Assembly: GCF_036711975.1 (NCBI RefSeq)
Contig: NC_091966.1
Span: 7,819,501 to 7,883,500 of the forward strand
Reading direction: 5' to 3'
Source: Onthophagus taurus
Lineage: Eukaryota > Arthropoda > Insecta > Coleoptera > Scarabaeidae
Length of the DNA: 64,000 nucleotides
A program made the position numbers and the translations under genes. The notes beneath the pieces were generated by a model, which worked only from the letters and a program-made list of their open reading frames with translations, did not search any database and had not been told where the DNA came from. Each line of letters begins with the position of its first letter. Position 1 is the stretch's first letter. Shown here piece after piece: positions 22,815 to 33,352 of this stretch.

Positions 22815-23063
22815 TCAACCTCGTCCTGAAAGTTTGTTCCAATTAATTCCGTGAACATTATCCCAAATACATCCTTTGTAGTTCGGGGGACAATTTTCCT
22901 GAGGCACCACGTCATTTCCGCAAATTCTGTTATAAGAAGCCGAAATATTTTTCATTACATATTTTGAATTATTAAAAAAATACTTACCTCGCCTATTTGA
23001 TCCAGACCAGGCGAAACACGCCACAGCCATAAAAATTGTCAGCAAAAGAACTCGTCGAAACAT
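22815..23063 (-). pseudogene. Degraded copy of the type II defensin-like gene
   Basis: The unit 2 counterpart of 11308-11593. The signal peptide (MFRRVLLLTIFMAVACFAWS) and the tail ending in SGRG are well kept, but the cysteine-bearing core is reduced and the six-cysteine pattern is no longer complete. The frame happens to stay open from start to stop through the former intron, so a peptide of about 82 residues could in principle be made. A functional defensin fold is unlikely. It lies 60 bp from the retrotransposon's end. Confidence 0.75.
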
Positions 23064-23543
23064 CGACGAGTCTCGAAGGAGTATGATCGAAGGAATATGA
23101 TTTTAATCGAGGAAATTTTCTTTTATATACCAAATTCAAATTTATAGCCAACATTTCGATTTTGGTTATAAACAAAGAAACTGTAATAGTTACTTTACGG
23201 TTTTATGGAAGCAGTGTAAATAAGAATTTTTATTTAAATTAGATTCATAAAGAGAAATAAAGCGACGAAAAGATTTCCATGTCAAACAACACATTTTTTT
23301 TAATTAATAAATAAAAAGAATCAAATAAAAAACATCAATATAATCCATACATTTATTACGCCCCTTTAGTTATGAAAGTTACAATATTAGCAAGCGAATA
23401 TAAAACGTACAAAATATATCGTCGTACAAATTACAAATAATATTTACATACTTTATTTATTGTCATATGCACAGCAATTTGTCTTTGTACGATTAATAAC
23501 TGATAACTTTAGTAGGTTGTAAACACTATTCTAATACATAATT

Positions 23544-26500
23544 TTAATTAATAGAGTTATTTTCTTGAGTTTCTTCTGAGGGCTCATCAGGGTCATCGCG
23601 ATTTGAATTATTTTCTAATTCAACATTTTCTGATCCCGCATTTTCTTGAGGTAGTTCTTGTGATTGACTTCCATAAGTTTCGTGAAGATTATTTAATTTA
23701 TTAGATAAAACGGCGCCCTTTAACGAAGTTTTAGCTACACTGAAATACAATTCACTACATTGTTCTTCTAATAGTTTCATTCGAGCTTCTCTTCTGGCTA
23801 CAAATTCTTCTGCAGCTTGTATTGGATTTTTCACCACTGTTTCAGTAGAAGTTGAAGGTACATTTTCAAAATGAATTTTGGTTTCTATTTCAGTTTCTTC
23901 AGGAACTTTTTCATTTAAATCTTCTTGTTTTATGTTTGTAATATCATTTTCTAGATCAACCACTTCAATATTTTTATTTTGTATTTCAGTGGTAGAGTCT
24001 GAATTAAAAGAGCCAACGATTTCGTCAACTTCAGACTGAACAACGTCTAAAATAGAACATTTATTTATATTCTGATCTCCCACTTCTTTAGATTCTTCAA
24101 CTTTTTCATTATTATTTTTTATTCCTTGTTCTGTTTCTTCGTTTACATCGGAATCTGGAATATCATCGTCACTAGAAGATTTTTCATCGCTATAACCACT
24201 TTCAACGCTATTATTAATGTCGTCTATTAAGTTTTGTTTTCTAGATGCAAATTCGGTTCTTAATTGTTTCCATTGTTCTTCTGTGCTAGTATTTTGCTCC
24301 CTGGCTTGTAACCATTTTTGTCGACAGTATTCTAATTCCTCTTTTAGTTCTGTTAATAATTTTCGTTTTTGTGCTAATTCATATCGAAGAATTTTTTCTT
24401 GGGTGTGTAATTGATGGTGTTGTTTTTGCATCATCCCCACAACATTCCATGTTTTCGACAATTCGCTCGATACTAAAACCAAACGTTTTTCTTGGTCTTG
24501 AAGGCGACCCTCTAAATGGGTATTTAAATGTTTGAGTCGGTTCATTTCTTTTTCGAGGGATTTTTTCTCCAAAATTAAACTTTTCAATCTAATAAACGTT
24601 TTACTAACACTAACAACTTTACGAAGCCCGGTTGGGGTTTGTACCGATTTAAAACAATGATTGTCATTTTCATTATTCTTTTTATCAGCAATATCGTTGC
24701 TTGGTGCAGTTTGGTGACTTAACAACTCAATTAACACCCGCCAAACCTTTGGAAGGTTTTCAACTATTTCCTCGGGACTATTGAGCTGATGCGTTGATGG
24801 TAATTGTGTATCTAAAATAAAAATAGCTTATGTCTGAAATTGATATTACTATGTAATATGATTTTTACCTTCTTCTGGTTCAGCCACCACCTCTACATTT
24901 TCGGTTGGAGTGGCAATTTCTTCCATGGATTCTTTTTTATTCTCATTCACTTGCTTAACGAGGTCTAATAAAACTTTAGGCAATGCTGAAGCTTCGCTAT
25001 GTTCATCGTTTATTGCTATATTTGTTAAAAGACCATGATTTTCTTCTAATAATTTTATTAAATTGTCTAAATCGATGTCTTGTTCGTTATTGAAACTAAT
25101 TAATATTTGAGAAAATAACTGTAAAGAAAATAAGTAAAAAATAAGGTAAAAATAAATTGGTAATTTCATTCAACAAATTATTTCTTTTCTATCTTCTCTA
25201 ACATATTTCTGTCACGACCAAATAGCAGCCAAGGAAAAATAAATGTATTAGGTTCTTATAGGCAGAGTTAGATTAATTGTGGAGCTGCCTGTTCAAAAAA
25301 AAATGCGTCGTGCAGAAAAACATTTCTAATTTTAGTGTTAGAGCAATTTTTTGAAATGAAGTTTTTAAATGAAATGACTCTACTATCAAACTTTGACCTA
25401 CAAACAAGAAAGAACATGTTGTTTGCTATTTTAGAGTAGAGTTGGTTTTGGATTTTTTGAGTTTAGTTAGGTTGGATTGGGTTAGGTATGGTTGGGTATC
25501 GTGGGCGGTGCAAAAGGTCATTAATAAGTTACACGAGATGAATTTAAGAGTGGCAACAGCGAAGACAGAAATGGTGGTCTTACACTATTAAATAGTATAT
25601 TCTTGAATTGTATAGAAGATTACGAAATTCGTCTGTAGATGAACTGTAGAAATCTGATAATAAGATTGGAACTTTTTGAAAAAATAACAATTTTGCAAAG
25701 AATTTTATTGCAGTTCTTGAAACACCATTACTTAATTAATTAATTGCAATTGCTTAAAAAATCTCTAAATCTCTCAACATGCGAATAATCGCGTATGGTT
25801 AAAATTTGGATTAATCTGCAAATAATTACCTGATTGATGACAGACATTTCGGCTTGTAATTCCTTACACTCAGCATTTGAAAGACCCAAATTCGATTCTA
25901 GATTGATGATTTTGTCGTATTTTGTAGAATTATCTGATTCTAATTCGTTAACACGTGTTTCAAATTCCCTGGAAAAACAAAATAAATGCTTATTATCCAA
26001 AGTTTCTTAAGTAAGAATATTTACTCAGATTTCTTTTGCGTTTCTTCCAACAACTTCTTCAAATCTTCAATTTGACTTTTCAAATTGTCCTTTTCCCTAG
26101 TATCGACTCTTTGTCGTTCTTGATACAAAATCCTTAAATCTTTAATATTTTGAAGTTGCCTTTCGTATTCTTGTCGAAGATCATCGGATAAAATGCTAAC
26201 TTCTTTTGATGCTAAAAGTTCTTCGATTGTTGTTAACTTCTTTTTTAACTAAATTAAGTGCTATTAATAAGTATGATATATTAAATTATTTTTTTATGTT
26301 ACCTCTGTTATTTGATTTTCTCTAACTTTAAGCATTTCTTTTGTAACTCTAATAACGTCTTTTAAAGCTGTTACATGTTCCTGATAGTCTATCCTCTCCT
26401 TTTCAAAATCGATGACTTGGGTATTAACCGATTGTAATTCTTTTTGCATCTCAGCAAGACTTATTCTAAGTTCTTTATTTTTATCAACGATCGAATCCTT

Positions 26501-26935
26501 TTCGGATAAGATAAGCCTGGTTCTTTCAAGTTCGTTTCTTAATTCTTCATTTTGCTCTTGTAAATTGTTTATTATTTCCTTGAATTTTGTGTTAAAAGGC
26601 GGATCCTCTTGAGTTGTTTTATTCTTGCTTTCTAAAAGGCTACGAAGTTTCGAATTTTCTTCTTTCTCTTTGATTAATTCTTCACGAAGATCGGTCATTT
26701 CTTTTCGCTTTTCAGAAATTAATTGTTTTCTTCTTTCGTGTTTTCGCGCAAGATCTTGCTTAAACTTTTCAAAATCTTCTTCTAATTCTTTTCTCCTTTG
26801 TTCTCTTTCACTGCTGATAGTTTCTGTCGGTTCGAATATATTATTTCCTTGTGGTGTGGACGTAGCATTTCCGTTCGTGCTACATATCTCGTTGGATTCC
26901 TCATTTCTTATTTCCGAACTTCTGGCATTACCCAT
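23544..26935 (-). CDS. Long coiled-coil protein with MGN N-terminus, function not recognised
   Basis: Five exons (26303-26935, 26025-26248, 25830-25968, 24869-25118, 23544-24811) join in phase at GT-AG sites to give 837 residues. The start is the ATG at 26935, giving MGNARSSEIRNEES; glycine at position 2 with serine at 6-7 suits N-myristoylation (inference). Residues of about 45-330 are continuous heptad-rich coiled coil full of E, K, R and L. A helical non-coil segment follows (LISFNNEQDIDLDNLIKLLE ... VENLPKVWRVLIELL). Then comes a second coiled coil with SSELSKTWNVVGMMQKQHHQ and EYCRQKWLQAREQN, an acidic serine-rich linker, and a conserved-looking C-terminal patch (EEQCSELYFSVAKTSLKG, NNLHETYGS). 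I do not recognise the family. A membrane-tethered scaffold or centrosome/Golgi golgin-like role is possible but unproven. Its 3' end was copied into unit 1. Confidence 0.75.
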
Positions 26936-29770
26936 TTTCAATCTTTAAACACCCAAAAATAGAAAAGAACGTTTGTTTACGTGCATCGCAAGAATACATT
27001 TTATAAAAATATACAAAAGTAAAAATATATAGAAAATGCTTTTAGATTATTCCACGAAGGTGTATACGTATTTGGCTCGGTTATCAGTATCAGAAAATAA
27101 AATTCTCAGTCAGAATCTATTTTCTGACCATCGTATCATTTATGAAGTCGTCATAACAAACCTTAAACGCGCAAAAGTGTTTTATTATGATTGTTGTATT
27201 TTTATAAGAACGTATCTGGTAGGCGGCCAAAGAAACAGCGTGATTAGCGGTTTGGTCATGCCTTTATTTTTGACGTATGAAATTGTATTTCGTTCGCCAA
27301 TTGAATTTGCTATTGTTGGCGAGAAATATGTTATTGAAATATGATTACCTTAGTTTTATTTTCTAAAAAGTTATGAATCATATTTTGTCATAAAATTTGC
27401 TTTAGTTCCACAACGAACTACACTTCCTGTTGTAGCCATGACTAACAAATTGTTTAAAAATTTTGAAACCTTTGAAATGAAAAAATGTTTTTCTGATTTT
27501 GAAAATTATAGTACAAGCATAATTTATTTAGTGAATTAGAAAGAAGGAGAAGAAATAAAAAAAATCTTCAATTTGGGTAAAAGTTTTTAGTATAGTTAGT
27601 TTTCATCAAATTTTTTATTCACAATTTTCATCGATTACACAAAAAATAATAAAATTGTGTAACCTACAAAAAGTATAACTTACTTATTCTTATCAAAATT
27701 CGTTCAATACTTTTAATAGTTTTTTTTAGAACACTATTTTTTTATGAGATTCTCGTTAAGAACAACGCACAAAGAAACTGAAAATTGGCGAGACACGCGA
27801 CGGACACGTAGCAGTAACCGAATCAAAATCGCGTTTAAAGTATACTTGAATGGTTTCGTTCGTGCACTGTTCCTCGTGTACAGGTTTGACGAAGACCATC
27901 GTCCAGAAATAGAATTTATTTATCCTGCGGGAAGCGGGACAGATTCAGTTTCGAACGAACAGCGCTCTGCCAAACATTTAAAAATAGACGAGGATCTGCT
28001 TGCTAGCTTACTGAATTCACGATGGACCTACATTTATGTCTCAAAATGGCGCATTGTCAACCTGATAAAAGTTGAATGAGACTTTTATTTCCAACAATTC
28101 TTTGTAATATGAGTCAGTGAATAAAATTGAATAAAATTTCTGGTGAATGGAGTATGAATAATTTTATAAAACTTGAATTCATATAATAGATTCATATGAC
28201 AGAATACATCACAACGTAGAATTTTTTCATCAAGTTTTGAAAAGTATAAAAATTTCTAAATCAAACTGAATCCTGCTGCAAATTCAATAAGTCCTTTTAA
28301 GTCATCCTTGCTAGAATTAGCTGATGTTAAGGACCTGAATTAGAATGAGTCCTGATTTCACTCATGTCACCAAAGTTATATTTAAAAACATAGGTTGTTT
28401 AGAATTTCCTTGCAACCCAGTTGTACTTTAAGCTTTAAAAATTTACTTCATTTAAACTTAAATAGTGACCTATCACCAGCAAAGAAGGGAGTTCTCTGTA
28501 ATCAACAATGACAAAACAAAGTCCTCAATACAATGTAACATTTCAAATACACTGATTAGCATAAATTGATCACAAGTTGCCGTTAGCAAAAATAGAAGAC
28601 TACCAGGAAGATTCACTTAAAAAGTGGACGAGACACCCCAAGTTAACCTACCGTTGATGAATTACCGCTTTAGCTGCCCATTTTGCGCCGTCAGATTGCA
28701 ATGCGATTTTGAACAGTACCCTCTTCAAATAGATAGCGACATTAACCTGAGACTGAACATGCTATTGATTTCATCAAAGTCATTATCGCACTAATAATTA
28801 TAGTAAGACCCTAGTGAGACAATCAGGTGTAGTTCAAGGTTATGAAAGAAAAAACCTATCTGTCTACCCTTAACTTGCCTTGGAACTATCATTGAATATT
28901 GATATCCACAAATCTTCAAATTGCGGTTGTCTACCTACCAGAAGTTGCTTCGAACTCCATCAGTTTTTACAAACTACTATACATTAACGTCGGTAAATTC
29001 AGTATGTTCTCCAGCTCAATTATTGGTATGGATTCCTTGGCTTCTGTTGCAAGTTAAACATTGCATTTCATATAACAATCTAGCCTTAGATACGTATTTT
29101 AGCGCCATGTATCACATATGTTTAGAATTTAGTCTCCACGTCAGCTGGATGCTACTCTCTTCTAAGTAATACTATCTTCATCTATTCTGCATTGAAGATG
29201 GTAATTTCATCCCTAATTATTGTCTAAGATTACAACAATATATACAAATTACGTTCTTTTGTACGTATATTCTTTGATACTTATAAATATGGTTTGCAAT
29301 ATAGTCGACGAATTCCTGATTATGTTCAAACGTTCTTTGAATAAGTATCAAGGAAATATATCTTCCAGGTACCAGATAAATAACGGAGAAAAATTTTCGA
29401 AGTAAACTTGTGCAACAGCACAGATTTCATTGGTAAAGTTTGCTATATTTATCGGTTTGTCTTTATGAAATGGATGGAGCTGAACCTCAATCAGTTTTCC
29501 GTGCAAAATTGGATGGCTTGGTAGTTACCCAGTAAACAAGAAACCTCTGTGAAACATTTCAATTTTAACGTATAGTGATATATACGTGACAGATACGATT
29601 TTTACGAAACGTATCTAAAGATATGTATCAAATACATTTCAGTAGAAATATTTATGAAATATCATTAAAATATGTAGCAGAAACATTTCATTTGAAACAT
29701 TTCGCTACAAATGTGTCTGAAACATGTCTGGAATATCTTCAGCACCGCCTGTGAACGTATGTACAAACAT
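26936..29770. other. Intergenic region, no confident gene
   Basis: Contains the presumed promoter of the coiled-coil gene. One frame of 111 codons on the plus strand (27744-28079) lies in a locally more GC-rich patch, with GFVRALFLVYRFDEDHRPEI, but resembles nothing I know. It could be an exon of an unseen gene or chance. Another open frame at 27036-27344 has no support. 29570-29740 is rich in repeated GAAACAT-like words. Confidence 0.35.
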
Positions 29771-30537
29771 TAATTAATGTTTGTAAACAGAACTAACCTA
29801 AGGTAACATTCCTTCACGGTTTAATTGACAGTTCAAAAGAAAACTTCACGCTATGATTGGCATTACTAATTACTAAAGAAAACTTCACGCTATAATTAAT
29901 GTTTGTAAACAAAACTAACCTTACGTAACATTCCTTCACGGTTTAATTGGCATTTCAAAAGAAAACTTCACGCTATAATTGGCATTACTAATTACTAAAG
30001 AAAACTTCACGCTATAATTAATGTTTGTAAACAGAACTAACCTTACCTAACATTCCTCCACGGTTTAATTGGCATTTCAAAAGAAAACTTCACGCTATAA
30101 TTAATGTTTGTAAACAAAACTAACCTTACTTAACATTCCTTCACGGTGTAATTGACATTTCAAAAGAAAACTTCACGCTATAATTGGCATTACTAATTAC
30201 TAAAGAAAACTTCACGCTATAATTAATGTTTGTAAACAGAACTAACCTTACCTAACATTCCTTCACGGTTTAATTGGCATTTCAAAAGAAAACTTCACGC
30301 TATAATTAATGTTGTAAACAAAAATAACCTTACTTAACATTCCTTCACGTTGTAATTGGCATTTCAAAAGAAAACTTCACGCTATGATTGGCATTACTAA
30401 TTACTAAAGAAAACTTCACGCTATAATTAATGTTTGTAAACAGAACTAACCTTACCTACATTCCTTCACGGTTTAATTGGCATTTCAAAAGAAAACTTCA
30501 CGCTATGATTGGCATTACTAATTACTAAAGAAAACTT
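29771..30537. repeat. Minisatellite with alternating unit lengths
   Basis: About seven tandem units marked by TTAATGTTTGTAAACA. Spacings alternate between about 122 and 82 bp, because a 40-bp submodule (GGCATTACTAATTACTAAAG plus AAAACTTCACGCTATAATT) is present or absent. The word AAAGAAAACTTCACGCTAT recurs throughout. Units differ at few positions, so the array is recent. Confidence 0.9.
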
Positions 30538-30542
30538 AATTT

Positions 30543-30685
30543 TTAAGGCCCACTTTTACCACCTCTTGATAAATTTATCCGATAGGTAAATACAGCTCTT
30601 AGCCAATGAGAGTGCTTAAAACCGCCGTAACCATGGCAACTATCCTCTAGATAGTTTATCAGGAGGATGGTAAAAGTGGGCCTAA
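30543..30685. mobile_element. MITE with ~30-bp terminal inverted repeats
   Basis: The left end TAAGGCCCACTTTTACCA and its continuation CCTCTTGATAAA are mirrored at the right end (TTTATCAGGAGGATGGTAAA then AGTGGGCCTAA). About 143 bp, non-coding, directly abutting the minisatellite. A target duplication is not certain. Confidence 0.75.
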
Positions 30686-30879
30686 ATGTTATAATGTTTC
30701 TAATCCTTCCAATATAAAACCAAATTCTTGATAAGGTTGACCAAAAGTAAAAAAAATGTTGCAAGAGTTTTTTACTGTATCAACGTATTTGTAAATGTGT
30801 TTAGTTGTACCAAAAAAATGGAACAGTGTCTATGTTCACTATAACAAGGATTCAAACAAAAACCTAATAAATATATTAC

Positions 30880-31560
30880 AGCGCTCCGCCGCAAACTACC
30901 TCAGCTAATCTAAGAATAGAGAAAATTAAGCACACGATGTCGATTTAATCAGCTTAAATCATGCATTTCCACGATAATTGGGCGAAATCATATATGCCAG
31001 CCGAAAAAGCTTGCGGCTGAGTCATTGTACTATGTGTTGTCCATGTGTTTAATGCCGTAAGCACTAAATTGGATAACACATTTCGCCACTGTCAAGTCAA
31101 AACGGCATAAACGCTAAAATGGTCACCTTACTTAGCTATGCTGTCGAACAGCATTTTTACATGTGTATTCAACAATTAATGCAACCACATAACCACAAAT
31201 AAACTGCAACCTTCAATATTGATGAAAAACTAAGTCAATGTCGTTAATGCCGCTTTGGCTTGGCAACGTCGATTTAGTAACGCCCAGACCGCAAGAAATC
31301 TCGGCTAATCTTAGGTTGTAGTATGAATGGTTTCTTTTAATTAAGCCGATGTTGCTTGCTGCCGAGGCGTCGCGACGTAACGTATTGGTTACACCACAAG
31401 CAACCTCGGTTTAACTAACAGAAATCATACATTTCTACTATAATCAGGCAATATCATACATGATCCACCATAAGTTTAACCAAGGTCGTTTACGGCCGAG
31501 GCGTTGCATTATATGTTGCTCAATTTAGTGTCGATGTGGTGATCAATTGCAACAACTGGG
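30880..31560. repeat. Diverged duplicated segments
   Basis: 30890-31080 and 31390-31560 align loosely, for example AATCATGCATTTCCACGATA with AATCATACATTTCTACTATA, and both carry GC-richer pieces with a GCCGAGGCGT-like word. A third weaker match lies around 31285-31310. An old duplication or repeat; no coding content. Confidence 0.5.
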
Positions 31561-32522
31561 CTGCAGACGATTTTAGATTAATTGGACAAAATTACATAAA
31601 CCTTAACCTCAGTACATTTGTAATCAAGGACAAAGATAATCCATCTATGATCTAACAATGACACTTCTTCAGAAACAGATCAGTTATTAATCTAATTTGA
31701 TATATTCGCGAATGTTAGAGTAGTTTCAATAATTTAGAACCTGGCATTGAGGTACCTACACAGTCTTGGTTCATTACTTTTATGTCATTCCTAGTAATAA
31801 ATTCAAGCAAGTTAAAATCTATTTTCCCAATTCTAAATCCATCACTGGTGAATCCAGGTCCGTCCACCAAAACGAATGGCTATTTTATGGAAGTCGCTAT
31901 TAAAAAATGAATTTTGAAACAAGGATACATATTTATAATTTCAAGGTCACCATACATTGTTAAGGTAGACGACCAAAAAATTGTTAATCAAAAAAAAAAA
32001 ATAAACGGACAGATCATTAGAAAACACCTAAAATATACATATATTTATAACACCAAACACAGCAAAGATAGAAACTGGAAACACAGGTGACACCTGAAAC
32101 CAATGAAGAGTTACTACATATGTTTATGAATGGGAATCTATTTTCTGGATTTGTGATTAATCATGTACAACACAAAAATATAACCATTCTCTGTGATCCT
32201 AGAAAAAAAGTTATAGTCACACAATAATTGTGAACCATAAATCACAGTTGGGTAATAAGAAAACAAATAGTTAAGCAAATCTTGGTTTATTTCAGCATGC
32301 AAAACACAAAAATTCATATACAAATTATATTACAACATTCAGATATGATTATAAAAATAATGATACAATTATAATAAAACATTTTGCAATATATTGAATG
32401 TTATAAAAAGTTTTTATTTAATGTGTTAAATAGAAGTTTTATTAAATATAAACTGGGCATTACGCAAGAATTATTTTAATTGAAGATCAAATTATAAAGA
32501 AAGAAAAGAAAAAAATTCTTTA
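31561..32522. other. No gene seen
   Basis: AT-rich intergenic sequence up to the 3' end of the prefoldin gene. Only short chance frames. Confidence 0.4.
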
Positions 32523-32972
32523 CTAAGCCTGCATAGCCGCTCTCATTTGCGCTTGTTGAATTTGTTGTTGGAATTTTTGTAAGGTTTCTCTGGATGTGTC
32601 TTGTTTCTTTTCAATGCCAGCAATTTGTTCTTCAACTCGTTTCATTTCCTTGCTAATGTATTCTATCCTTTTTAAGACATTTTGTTTGGCTTCTACCAGT
32701 TCTGTTTTTACGAGTATTGGACCAACAGATTTAAATATTGCTGTATCATCTTTAAGCATCTTTAGTTCATCAGATACCATATTATTTTCAGTTAATTGAG
32801 TTTCTAGTTGTTGACGGACAGTTAGAGCTTTTCTGTATTCTATAAAACGGAGAAAATGTGGTTAATTGAATGAGGTTATGATCAATTCAGATTAGTTGGG
32901 ATTAATACCTTTTTGTAAAGTTTGATAAGTTTCTAATTCAGCTTGCATTTTTCTTTGTAAATCTTCAGCCAT
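32523..32972 (-). CDS. PFDN6: Prefoldin subunit 6
   Basis: A β-type subunit of the hexameric prefoldin co-chaperone, which hands unfolded actin and tubulin to the CCT chaperonin in the cytosol. Exon 1 (32909-32972) and exon 2 (32523-32839) join in phase 1 to give 126 residues. The N-terminal helix is MAEDLQRKMQAELETYQTLQ. The β-hairpin region has DELKMLKDDTAIFKSVGPIL, the subunit 6 signature. The C-terminal helix runs IEYISKEMKRVEEQIAGIEK and ends in a glutamine-rich tail. The length matches the family (about 125-130). It is divergent from the J-protein gene, with starts 380 bp apart. Confidence 0.95.
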
Positions 32973-33352
32973 GTTTTAAGTTATTACTTTTATTTATAAT
33001 ACTTCTTAATGAGTGTTAAATTTGCCAAAAATTGAATTACCAAATAAGGCAGGTTTTGTTTGAGGTTAGTTACAGAAATCTGTCATAATGCGAGTACGTT
33101 CTTAAACGTCAAACTAAAAATCGTTTTCATGCAAAATAATAATAAATTTTAATATAAACCGATAATATAATCATAAATTAATACAACGTTTTATTATTAA
33201 CGATAATTTTAATTAATTTTATTAACAAAATATAAATTAATTCGATCATGTGACGAATTTCACACCAATTGCTGTTCTGTCAAAAGTGTCATTAGTCAAA
33301 ATCGTCAGAATCAACACTAAATTTACAAGACGTTCCGTGATTAATCGAAGAA
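32973..33352. promoter_or_regulatory. Divergent promoter region of PFDN6 and the J-protein gene
   Basis: The 380-bp interval between two opposite start codons must hold both promoters. No TATA box stands out, consistent with housekeeping genes. The shared-promoter interpretation is inference; no specific elements were recognised. Confidence 0.5.

Larger units (their letters stand above)
13305..24305. repeat. Segmental duplication, unit 2 (interrupted by BEL-Pao)
   Basis: The counterpart of unit 1. Without the retrotransposon it is about 4.5 kb. Its coiled-coil gene continues intact past the right edge, so this end is the parental arrangement. Confidence 0.85.

Noticed and set aside
25505-25590. 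Plus-strand piece reading NLRVATAKTEMVVL, like a LINE reverse transcriptase fragment
   Set aside because: Too short, no neighbouring motifs, and inside an intron of the coiled-coil gene.
27744-28079. 111-codon plus-strand frame
   Set aside because: No recognised motif, no splice partner and no paralogue in the window. Mentioned in the intergenic entry but not called a gene.
29771-30537. CRISPR-like regular repeat array
   Set aside because: Units are long, nearly contiguous and lack unique spacers. The context is an insect nuclear genome, so it is a minisatellite.
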